This document shows positions 32,807 through 45,814 of a DNA stretch of 64,000 bases, piece after piece. The number at the start of each line of letters is the position of its first letter. Positions within the stretch are counted from its first letter, which is position 1. The stretch covers positions 21,122,556 through 21,186,555 of the forward strand of contig OX359270.1 in the NCBI GenBank assembly GCA_947179155.2, given 5' to 3'. The translations under genes were made by a program, and so were the position numbers. The DNA is from Hedera helix (lineage: Eukaryota > Streptophyta > Magnoliopsida > Apiales > Araliaceae). The notes beneath the pieces are model-generated. The model was not told the origin of the DNA and did not search any database. It worked only from the letters and a program-made list of their open reading frames with translations.

Positions 32807-35800
32807 TGTAATATCCCAGATATTTACAAGAATTGTAAATAAGATTTGAAATAATTAACTAAAGGTTATGGTTTAAAACCTAGAGTTGTCGAAGTGAGAT
32901 GTGTAGAAAATGGGTAAATATTTTTTTTTTAACATAATTTATTTGTTAGAAATTAAATGTGGGAATGTTTTAATGATGCATGTAGAGAATTTATTAAGAA
33001 AATAAATTCATTTGAGAAGTGAAGGTGGATATATATATATATACCTAAAGCGTGCTTGTTAGCCAAATAAGAGGATGAATAAGTTAATACTCAATTAAAC
33101 TAATAAATTAATTAGTCATGAAATATAATTAATTAGATTAATTATATTAATATGAGTTAAAGTTGTAGCAAATTTAGGATGATGGTCTTGGATGACAATA
33201 ATGTGAAATTATTAATTAAGTAATTAATTTAATTATTAAGTTGTTGTATAGATTCCATTAATGAATTTAAAGCAAACCCAATATTTTAATTGTTAAAAGT
33301 CTTGTTAGTATTTATAAAGAGGTCCAAATAAATTTAAGGATTTAGCCTCATGAAGAGTCTAAGTAATTTAATTACTACTAGTGGACTAGTCCAAAATGAT
33401 TATAGATGTTAACCCAATATGGGAATACTTGCATGAATGTGGGTAATTAAATAATAAGCCCAGAGGTAATTAATATAAGTCCAATTAAATTATGTTGGTA
33501 AGTATTGTATATAAGGTAGTAGTAGTAGTCCAATTAAATAAATTACTTAGCCCAAGTTATGGAAGATGTGTGAGTTGTGTTGGGTAGCCCAAGTAATTAA
33601 ATAAGAGAGCCCAATGCAAGGTAAATTATGTAGCCCAAACATTTAAAAAGTCAATTGATGGTCAATGTGTTGAAAAATTTGGTTGAGTGTAGAGAATTAA
33701 TTAATGTAAGGTTAATTGAATAACTCTAGTTAGTAGACAAGAGAGAGTATTAACCAAACGTTGATTAATTGCTAGGTAAGTAAATATGATGATGAGAATT
33801 AACTATGGATGAGTTAATTGAGTAACCCAATGTGATAGAATAATTTAAAGCAAGTCTAATTAGATTATATTATAAGTCCAAATGAGGTATTAAACTAAGT
33901 AAAATAAAATAACCTAGTAGTCTATGTAATTAATTAAACCTTGATCCATGTAATAATTAAACTAGCTTAATGCTTGTTTTAATTAAATGTAACATAGGAT
34001 ATTTAATGTTAGCCCAATGTAACAATTAAATTGAGCCCAAATAAATTAAATGAATGAGCCCAACTTATTTAATTCCTAAGTCCAAAGTTAAGTTGAGCCC
34101 AATAGGAAGTCAAAATGTTGGTCAATGGTTATATATATAAGTATATATATATATATATAAACTATAAAAATAAAGCAAAAATGGGGAATTTAATCCCATT
34201 TTTGCTGAGATTTAGTGGGGCTCCAATGGCGTGTCTAGCTAGCTTTGTGGTGGAGTGTTTTATACACAAAGGGTTGCTTGATAAGTTATGTGATGGATGT
34301 CATTCATGGAAGTCATTCAAAGTTGTCATTCAAGGTAATAGTAAGCATGATTTAAGCTCCTAATTGACTAGCATTGGTTGATTAAGAGATGTTAAGCTAA
34401 TCTAGAGGAGGTTCTATAAATAGTATGCTCCATCAAGTTGTTATGTTGGTTAGTCATTTTGCAAGAAATCCAAGAGAGAATAGAGAGAGAGCATTCTAGA
34501 GAAAATAAAGAGAACTCTTGAGAATTGAGGTTTCACCAAGGAGGTTTGCTAGAAATCTATCAAGGTGGAGCCACTATCAAAGTTCCTAGCCAAGAGAAGA
34601 AGAGCATCTAAGAACATAAGGTTTAAAAGTGCTCTATCTTCTTCTTCATTTCATTTTTATAGTCTATATATGTTTTAATCGGTCAAAAAATATTTTTAAC
34701 AGATTAAAAGTTATTTTGATGCTCTAAAAGTCTAAATCTATGATATATAGGTAGATTCATGGTTTAGTATATTTAAAACAAGTATTGGTATATGTGGTAT
34801 GCAAATAAATGGAAGAAAATTTCATATTGCAATTTACCGGTAAAACCCTAGATAGTTCAATCTTAAATTTCTTGTCAAAATATTTTCAAAAATGTGATTG
34901 AACCATACAATGTTATAAAACAAGAAGTTAGGAAGACAACAACACTGAATTAGTGTCATATGGATGTGTAGATGTTATTTTATTCAAGTTTTAACAAATT
35001 GAACCAAGGATTTGTGAAGTTAGTTTTTACTTTGTCCTTGTGAGCCGTTTTGAGTATAGTTCCGATTGGAATTTAAATTTGTGATCTAAAGAGAAGTTGT
35101 AGAGGGGAAAATTCTGATGAGAATGGACTTAAGAATCACCTCAAAATATTTTAAAATGAAGAAGTTATGACAATTTTAGTAAATGTGGGTCGAGCAGACA
35201 AATCTTAAAGAAGTTTCTGCAACACTAGGGTCGGTGCCCTAGTTTTGCACTAAAAAGAAGGGTCGGGGCCCTAGTCACTGTTCATGGAAAGTGCATTTTT
35301 CGTTCCGGATCGGGTCGGGCCATTCGGGTCAGGTCGGTTCGGGTCATTTAAGTCCAAATTGGATAAAGATGTTTAAAAATTAATATAATTAATTTGAGAC
35401 CCAAGTTTAATAATTATTTATTATTTATATAATAAATAATAAATAAAATTAATAAAGCCATTATTATAATTAATTATTATTTAATTGATAGTAAATAATA
35501 ATTAAAGCAAATAAATATAATAGCTAATTATTTATTATTAAATAATAAATAAAGGAGGATACAAAGTTAATAAATAATTATTTATTATTTAATTAATATT
35601 AAATAAATAAATAAGGATGATTAGATAATTAATTATTATTTAAAGGATATTAAATAGTAATTAAAAAAAGATGAAATTAATAAGGTAATTATTTATTATT
35701 TTAATAAATAAGGATAATTAGTTAATTAATTATTATTTAAATAATAATTAAAAGGAGATGAAGTGAATAAAATAATCATTTGTTATTTAATGAATATTAA

Positions 35801-37323
35801 AGGGGGTTAATTAATTAAAGGAGTAATCATTAAAGGATTTGAGAATAATAAATTAATTGATTATTATTTTAATGATATTAAATAATAATTAAAGTGAAAT
35901 AAGGTTATGTAAATAATTGTTTATGCAAAGATAATAAACAATTAATGTTAATTAGATTAATTATTTATTTAATTAATATTAAATAATTAAAAGGAAGAAA
36001 TTAAATGAATAAGGAAGTGATTAAACAATTTATATTTAATTGTTTAAATATTAAATATTACAAAAGGAGTAAATTATTTATATTTAATAAAATTAATAAG
36101 AGATTAAAATATTATTAAATGGTTAATAATTTTAATAAGTGAGTAAAATAATATTAAATGGTTAATAATATTTGAATGTAGTTTTATATTATCAATGTAG
36201 ATTATATTTTGAAATGTTTGGTACATTATTAAATGTCCAAATAATTAAGTTATGTAAAGGAAGAAAGTTTAATTGAAGTAAACCAGTGTAAATAGTCTGT
36301 TTATAACTAATTTAGACAACTTATTAAAAAGTGGGTCGTGCGGAGAATGTGTAGTGAAGGCGTAAGTTGGTTAAGCGTACCCGATATGTCTGAACTGTAT
36401 TTGCGCTAGGATTTTTGTCTGAAACTTAAGTGTTCGTTTGTCAGACATCTTAAAAGTTAATAATTGAAGTTAGAGTCTTATATAAAAACTAGTTAATAGT
36501 CATTGTATCTAATGATTATGTCAATTTTATATATAAATTGTAGGTTGAACGAAAGACGCAAAATAAGTGTAAATGGTAGAAGCGAACCAAACAAGTTTTT
36601 TAGACCTTACTCCTATGTGCATTTCTATGCAACCACATGTTATTAAATTATTGATATGCGAATATATTAATGATATTTGTGTTATGTGAAATGCTAGAAA
36701 TATGATTATATGCAAAGTATGTACAGAATAAGAAGCATGACTTGATATATGTTAGATGTGTATTATATGCGATGCATAAGAAGTATGAAGTATTCATAAA
36801 ATGAAAAGTATGAAAAGCATGACATACGTATAAAATGCAGAGTATGTTTAACGTATGAAGCATGCAAGGTGTTATGTGTAGCTGTTAAACTTGTTGAGCC
36901 ATCGTGCTCACTCTTGTTTAAAACCAACATTTTCAGATAGTGCAAGTTATTCGAAGTTTTTGATAAAGATCAAGAAACAGGAATACATATTACATTCACT
37001 GAAGGTCTAGCACGACCATTGTAGATATCAGTTCGATTTGGACAGGTAAAATGATTGCGTAGTATAAGAATTAGTTGATATGTAATATGGGTGTTAAATA
37101 CTCAAAATGATTGTAATAGAATGTCGTATCATGTATGATATTGAGACATACTAGGTTTGTTTAAAGATTGTGATTCTGGAATAGAAAGAGATGTTGTAGA
37201 ATTGTAAATAAATGATTATTTAGCAATTATAATATTGTTGTAATTCATGAACAATAAGGAAAATATTGTACTCATGTTAAACCAGATCCGAGATTCGAGG
37301 GACCCAGATTCGGGGTCGTCACA
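32807..37323 (+). mobile_element. solo LTR A, 4.5 kb, inserted in E
   Basis: Starts TGTAATATCCC and ends GGGGTCGTCACA, flanked by TGTAA at 32802-32806 and 37324-37328, which is the very end of E. Holds a TATA box CTATAAATAG at 34414, followed by a GAGAGAATAGAGAGAG leader, and a long AT-rich hairpin-prone stretch (35380-36200). No internal coding region or second LTR is present, so it arose by LTR-LTR recombination. Confidence 0.88.
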
Positions 37324-40032
37324 TGTAACGCTCCCAAAATCCCCGCATTAGCTACGGCGGACCTTGTGCGTTAAACTTCATACATTTATCAACTTAACCA
37401 ATGATCTCATAATCATATTGGTTGAATTAGTCTTATTTTAGACTATACATTAAAAATTTCTTGTAACTTTGTCCCTGGATCTTAATTTGATCTTGGTCTC
37501 ATTATTTAAACAAGTATCAACTTGTAGTTTATCCGTATAAATGGATAACACCATATATAACGGTCCAATTTTTAACCTTAAGATTTAAATATTCTATAAC
37601 TTTACATATTCCAAGATTCACGGCATTAAATCATTAGGACGGCTTTTGGGAACAGAGAATCTCGTGGTGAATATTTGTATCTTCACCCCGTGATAAATGT
37701 TTGCATCTTTATCCGTGACAAATGGTTGTATCTTTGTTCGGTGCAAAATTCTTTTTCCGTATAGAACATTACCCAACTAGTTAAAACTCTCACTCGAAAC
37801 ATATTTGGTTATAGTGATATCTCTTCATATCAATAATCCTACTTATCTGACATTCAGAATAGTAATAAATAGTTATACCTGGGTTCGAGGATCCTTAACG
37901 ATGGATTTGACCAGTAAACATCGCTTAGTCATGTCTCGGATGTACAACACTTACTAGTTATTTATCAATCCTCATCCAGATAAATAGATTTTTATCATAA
38001 CTATGTTAAGTTTTAGCAATTCTAGGTTTAATCAAAAGTAAAGACATAACAATATTTTGATGATATAAATTTATATCATTCATTTAATATTCGGTTACAT
38101 GTTTGTTTGTTCATATTATAACAGTCATTATGACTTTATACAAATACAAGTAATAAACATGAAAACCTAATCTACGTTTCATTTTTACGTTCATGATCTT
38201 TTTAACGTTCATCTTTAATCTGCAAATAAGGTTTTATTCGCAAGAATGAGCACGACGGCTCAACAAGTCTAACATATAGCACATACGCAATTTATGCTTT
38301 TATATAGACTTTAACGTGCCTTAACTGAACATAATTCTCCATTTAATATTACATATAACTCACATTCAAACAATTTATATCGCATTGACACACAAAGTGT
38401 ATAAATCATGTTCATAACTCGTAACCATAACACATAATAGTTAGAAGGCATGTAAACATCAGTTAAAGACTTCACGTAACATCTATTGCATAATAACATG
38501 ACATTACACATCTCATTTATCATTTTAACAATACTACACAAATAGCACATGACAAGAGTTAAAAGACTTGCACAAATAACACATAAAGGTTTAGAACTTG
38601 TTTGATTCGCTTTAACGTTTACTTTAAGTTTTACGTTTATTCGGACGGCTTACAAGGTATATGATTTTAACATAACCATTAGTCATAAACAATAAACTTT
38701 AACTATCTTTCAACTTAACTATCTTTATTTCAATAGTTTAATTTCGTTTTGACAGGTTTTTATTGTGACGATCTCAAATTCGAGTTCCATAACCTCGGGT
38801 TTGGTTCTCTACTGTACAATACTTACTAACAATTAAATACATAAATTGTATTTAAACTTCGCAGAATAATATAAAAGGTTCCTTATAAAAAATGCTACAT
38901 TTTCCAAGGTCGATTAACCTTAACATGACATTATATATCTTAAGGGAATACAAAAGATTTACAACAAAAGTTACATATAAGTAATTAAGCTAGCATGCAT
39001 CAAGCTAATCTAAGCTTTGGCTTTTCCCTTGCCTTTGTTTGGTTTTGAACATTCGGGCTTAGCTGAAATAAGTCATGATATAGCAAGAATGAGCAACTAA
39101 ATGGCTCGGCAAGTTTATAAACAAATAGCATAGGATATATCATGATGAAAGGGAAATTAACATCAGGGTTTTCAACAATAGACAATAATTGTAAAAGAAA
39201 TTAAGAATCAATTTTTCAATATAAGAATGGATTGACTCTTTACTGCTAAGTGGTCTTTAAGGACCATGAACTGCTACTAAGTTAGAACAGACATTTATAT
39301 ATATCTGACTTCTCGAAAAACTAGTACTCGAGGGGATCAGCCTCTTGTACCATATGTATATGCATAACATTCAGACATCTTTCGCAAATTCGGTTTTCCG
39401 ACAAATAAAAATCCCCCTTATTTAGGGTTGTTCATTCTCAGTCTTAATATAAGGATCCGCACCAACCAATGGTTTGGATAAACTTTTAAAATATTCAATT
39501 TGATGAATTTAAACATGCATTGTCTAGCTGAAATAATTAGCTTAGACATTCTTAAACAGTTCTTGAATTAATGAACTAAAACATTTGCAACAGCACTATG
39601 TGCGAATACAATAATAATAATGATGTGAAATTATTTTAGATAATTAACCCACTTAAAAGCTCTGTCAAATAACTACGAGTGTAGATACTTGCTCAACATA
39701 ATTGAATTGCTCAATGTAAATAAGGTTGAAGAAAACTTGCAACAATAAATACAAGTTAGGGTTAAGAAAAACTTGTCTCGTGCGTAGTCTACTGCTAACC
39801 AATTCAATTTATTTCTCTTTGAGTAGACCTAACAATTGATCAAGTTGATCTTTAAATTAGTATCATATATACATTCATATGATAACCTCTATACTTCTTA
39901 CACCTCTAACACTTAACCAAATAATCATGTAGTTAAATGTATATAAACACTTAGAAAATATTATCATCACTTGATAATATTTCAATCACATAAAACCTAT
40001 ATTAATTATTTTATTTAGTTCAAACTCTTATA

Positions 40033-40422
40033 TAATATTATTATTAATTTAATAATATCTTATTAACCTTTTAATATTATTAATCATTTAATAATATTCT
40101 ATTCATTTTCTAATATTATTAATCATTTAATAATATTTTATTCCCTTATTAATATTATTAATTATTTAATAATATTTTAATCATTATCTAATATTATTAA
40201 TTATTTAATAATATTTTATTTCCTTATTAATATTATTAATTATTTAATAATATTTTAATCATTATCTAATATTATTAATTATTTAATAATATTTTATTAC
40301 TTTATTAATATTATTAATCATTTAATAATATTTTATTCCCTTATTACCATTATTACTCATTTAATAATATTTTAATCTCTTACTAATATTATTAATCATT
40401 TAATAATATTTTAATATACTTT
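40033..40422. repeat. 39-bp tandem array of hairpin-forming units in LTR B
   Basis: Ten copies of a 39-bp unit, TAATATTATTAATCATTTAATAATATTTTA-like, each containing an inverted repeat (AATATTATTAA against TTTAATAATATT) and ending in a variable pyrimidine-rich tail. Confidence 0.93.
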
Positions 40423-41732
40423 AAACAATATCAGAAGTTAACTTTTTAATTATGTTAACTTTAGTCTTTATTTTAGACACTTAGCTACCAATTAATTAGT
40501 AATAACTCTCTTACAATAGATTATCTTTATATCAATAGTGAACTTTCCTTTTGTTAAGTTTTATAATGCCAGACAAGCGAAACTTTTAGTTTCGAACAAG
40601 TCTGGACTAAAATTTTGGGCGTCTAGACGCCGGTCACTTTGGCTGCCGGAACCTCTCTTAATGATTTGGTCATAACTTTATCATACAGAAATATTTGGAG
40701 GTGATTATTGAGTATAAATTCATTAGAATTTCATGATCTACAATTTCTCTTTAGATTACAAATTCAAATTACAAATGGAAGTATCCGTAAAATTTCTCAC
40801 AAGGACAGAATAAAAACTAGTTTCATAAATCCTTGATTCGATTGGTTTAAACTTGAATAAGATAAACTCTACACATTCAAATGACACCAAATTAGTGTTG
40901 TTGTCTTCCTAACTTTTTGTTTTACAATATTCCATGGTTCAATCATATTTTTAAAAACGTTTTACACGAAATTTAAAGATCGAACCACTTAGGGTTTAAA
41001 AACGACCTACTTTGCGATAAAAGCCATAACTCCTTTGTTTTTCATTATTTTTGAAAGCTTCAAGTTGGGTTTTATTTAAAACTCATGTATGTAACTTTCT
41101 AGTCATAAAAATTCATTTTCTAACTTGTACATTTCGAACTACAACATTAAACATAACATGCTTCGTTAGGGTTTTACCGGTAAAGTGTGTTATGAACATT
41201 TCTACCAATTTTATGTTTTTCAGACATACTAAATCATGATATAAACACATCAACTATGAATATACATATATTACATAGTTAAATACTTCTAGACCATCAA
41301 ACTAAGTTTTGATCGGTTAAAAATAGATTTTAACCGTTCAAAATCGTTCTAGACTACAAAAATAAAATTTAAGAAGGTTAGAGCACTTTTAAACATTTGA
41401 GACTTGTGTGCTCTTCTTCTTCTTCTTCTTCTACCAAAGTATGTGATGATGCTTTGTGACATTCACCAAGCCCAACCTCTAGCTATTGCTCACACTTACA
41501 AGTGTTTCTCTTTTTCTCTCTAGGAAATGCTCTCTATTTTTCTCTCTAGAACTCTAGCAAATGAACTAACAAACTTTGCACAAGTGTGAAGTGTCTTATT
41601 TATAGCACTCCACTAATCATTCATTAACTCTCCTAATCAACCAACATAGTCAATTTAAAGCTTAAGTTGGATGATTACTATTTCATGAATGACCAATTGG
41701 AATGACTAGGTGATTGACTAGGGTAGCTTAAC

Positions 41733-44700
41733 TGTGACGCCCCCAAATTCAGGTCTCAAATACCCGGATTCGATCATCACGATCCAATACAAACATCCAC
41801 CTCTAAACAACATAAAATAACTAAATGCGGAATAAAAAACATATGTTGTTCATTTAAAAGGTGTTACTAGTCCTAAGATACGATAACCTTACACAAAAGT
41901 ACATAAATACCCTTAATAAAGTACCTAGGGTTTACATCATAAAACAAGTAATTTTAGCTAGACGAATAAACTAAAAACTGTCTCTTAAAGTCTATCACTT
42001 CATCTTTCCCTTACCCTTGTTCTTTTCAGGAGTCTCGGGTTCCACTGCAATAAGGTTCATGATATAGTAAGGGTGAGCAACTAGTTTGCTCAACAAGTTT
42101 AAATAACAAAATGAACAATATATCATGAATGAAAGGGAATAGCTGAAACAATTCAACAATATGAATAACATAAGCAGGAATAATGATTTGCTTTTAGAAT
42201 CAAGATAGTCAAATAGACTATGAACTATAAACATCCACTGGAGTCAATAGCAGGTTGAACCAACGGTTACTACCAGAAATATGTACCCGAGGGGATTAGC
42301 CTCAGTACAATATGTGTATGCATAACATTTAATTTTTGTGTTTTGTACCTGATATTAGATATATGGTACTCCCCTATAATAAAGGGGTGTTCATAATAGT
42401 ATAAGAATCCACATCTTCAATGATTTGGATAGCTTTTAAAATCTTTAACATAAATGTCTAGCCGAACAATGACTTAGACCTACTTTGAACAGTTCTTTAA
42501 ACAGTAAAACATTAAATAAGGTACACGTCAAAGACTGTACAAGCTCAAGTGCACCAAGTACGAATAACAACAATATCGATGTGGAATAATTGTAAAGTAA
42601 TTAAACCACTCAAAGCATGCTTGGAATTACAATTCAAGCGTAAATAAATAATTTGCTCAATGAAATGAGTTTAGAGATAAGGAACTTGCCTGTCTGTTCA
42701 GCTATAATTAATTTCTAGCTTTAACTAATTGACTTTGAAAGACCTAAAATTAATAAAGTTGGTCTAATAATTAGTACGACGTATTTGCATAACTATACGC
42801 TCAGTAAGGAACTTATCTACCACACATAAATACTAACACATAATTTACATCAGTCAAAATAATATTATTAACTTTATCGACCCTCAATCAAATTAGGTTA
42901 ATAATTTAATAAGTTATAAAATATTTTTCTTAAGTGTTGGACACTTATTAAACCCTTAAACAACTTATTACAATTGTTTAATTAAAGCATAATTAAATTT
43001 AAATTATTTTATTAACTCAATCTCTATTTAATTACTATTTAATCTTGATTAAATAGAAATTAATTAATTAATTTTTTTATTATTTAAAATAAATAATAAC
43101 TAATTATGCTTACTTATTATTAAATAATAACTAATTATTGATTTAATTTTAACCTTCTTTAATTTAATATTAATCAACTAATAATTAACTAAGTAATTAA
43201 CCTTACTTATTATTTAATTTAAGGAAATTAAATAATAGTTTACTAATATTAATCCTCTTTAATTATTATTTAATTAATTTTAATTATTATTTAAGGTTAA
43301 ATAACAATCAATCTATTTATCCTTATTTATTATTTAAATTAAATAGTAAATTATTAATCTAATAACTTAATCGTTATTTAATGCTAATTAAATAATAATT
43401 ATTTACTTAATTATCCTTATTTATTATTTAATAATATTTAATTTATAAATTTTTATCCCTATTTAATTATTATTTAATAGGAATTAAATAATAATTGTTA
43501 AATTATCACCTTTATTTATTATTAACATTTTAAATAATAAATAATTAATAAAAAATTTAGTTATTTAACTTAACCATAATTTAGTTACCTAGAATAATAT
43601 TTAAAATATTTAAATATTAAACTTAATGAAAAATATCATCCCATATATCACTTTTGTATTATTATTATTTTTATTAAAATTTTAAATTAATTTTTAAACA
43701 TTTAAATAAATTAAAAATATGCAGAATGACAAACTTGTAAATAAACTGAAAACTGATCCGAGGGCAAATTTGTAGTTGCGCAGAAAAACGAACGGAGGGG
43801 CAATTTAGTAATTTTGCCGAAAAATTTACAACCGCGCATTGCGCGTGCATAGTAAAACAGCGGCCCAAAACAATGCCGTTTTGAGGAACTGACTGCTTGC
43901 TTCCGCGCGTAACGCGCGGGTTACAGTTTTACGCTCCAAAATGACGCCGTCTGTGCTTCACGTCCAACAAAAAAAAAATCGCTAGCGCGCCATGCGCGGC
44001 CAGCACCTTTTTTTTTCTTTCATAGAATGTCCACAGTGTTTTTGGAAATACCCACTTAATAAAAATATACCTTCAAGTAAGTTTTAACTCCTCAATAAAA
44101 ATTCAAAAAAATTACCAATCACTTAAAATCAATTTATAACATGAAAATTTAATTTTCCATGATTTAATTTCATATTTTTCGTCAAAATTTTTTTACCAAA
44201 TAAACTACCATAAATCATAACTTTTTGTGTATAACTCCATTTTGAGTGATCCAAACTTTGTTTTTCTCGTGATTTAATGTTCTATAATATTAGAACATTA
44301 AATCTAAATATTATAAAAATATTTTTGGTCATTATTTTGAGACTTGTTTACACACTACCAAACACATGTTTTTAGCATACAAAATATACCAAAATACAAA
44401 CCAAGCATATTAAACTCAAGCATGACATAAATATTATTAATACACTTTACTAACTATATTAACATATTTATACTAACATGATGATTTATTTAATTTAAAA
44501 GCAAAGCTACATTTAAAATAACTATTACCTTAATTTAATGACTATTTTTCTTTTTCTTACAAAATAGGTGGTGAGGTTTGAAGGCATGACCAAAATGATC
44601 TCCTCCTCCTTCTTTATCCTTGCTCTCACAATCATTTTGCTCTCACTAAATTTTTCTCTCCACTCTCTCTTTTGGACTTGAAGAAAAATGAAGTGTATAT

Positions 44701-45578
44701 GTTTTACTAAAGCAAGTATACTTGAATAATTTTTAGATACAAAAATTATATCTATAATTCACCATGCCCCTAGATGGAAGCTTATACAAGAAAGTTAGGT
44801 CAATGACTTAGTTGGTGAGAATTTTGTGGGAAAAGATTTTCCCAAAAATCAAAACAAGCAACCTAATATTTAAATAAATGAAAATAAAATAAAACAAAAA
44901 TAATCACATCACTCTCTTTTTTCCCTTGCCGGCAACACATGAGTGCTTGTCCAAAAAAGAATGTCATTTGTTCACTTTTTAGTAAATAATAAGTTACATA
45001 ATTAAATTCCAAGTGGGCCAAGTATTGGACTTTGTTTTAATTTCTTTTGGGCTTCATTTAAATTGATTGGACTACTAGTTTGCCAAATTTTATTATTCTT
45101 CACTTGGGCTACTAATTGATCCATGTTGGGCTAATTTAATAATTTACACATTAATTATTCAATCCATAATTTAATAATAATTGAATTGATTAATTAATTA
45201 AATACTCTAACCCATTAGTGTTAATTTACTAAATGGACTAATAAATAATAGTCTTAATATTTTACATTATTTACATTAATTAATTATCATATTAATTAAT
45301 TTATAAAATTTAATTCACTCATTATATTCAATTTAATTGAATATTTAATTAATGACAACTTATCAATTATTTTGATATTAAACCTTAGGGTTTGTTCACT
45401 AATTTAATTAACATATTAGTGACCCCCTTTAATTAATTCTAAGAATTAATCACATAATCATTTAATCACGTAATTAATTAATCACACAAAAAGATTTAAA
45501 TAATCTCGTAAAACCAACTCGTTAGAATTTAAATTAATAATTTAATTAATAATGACGTGGAAATTCTAGGACATTACA
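41733..45578 (-). mobile_element. solo LTR C, 3.8 kb, inserted in B
   Basis: Left end TGTGACGCCCCC and right end GGACATTACA; flanks TTAAC (41728-41732) and TCAAC (45579-45583) match at four of five bases. B sequence resumes on either side. It is the innermost and so a later arrival than B and E. A central AT-rich segment (42850-43660) mirrors those of A and B. Confidence 0.82.
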
Positions 45579-45719
45579 TCAACCACCATGTCAATTTGTA
45601 TAAGTGAAGCAACCTTGCAAAATCAAGCAACCCAAGTGGAGCCCCCTAAATTGTTGGAAAATGGGATTTAATCACCCATTTTTGCTTTAATTAATTTTAA
45701 TGCTTTAATTATACATATA

Positions 45720-45720
45720 T

Positions 45721-45813
<93 letters not shown>
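45720..45813. repeat. AC/AT compound microsatellite
   Basis: About 37 AC units followed by an AT run, inside solo LTR B. The matching position of LTR A has only an AT run. Confidence 0.96.
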
Positions 45814-45814
<1 letters not shown>

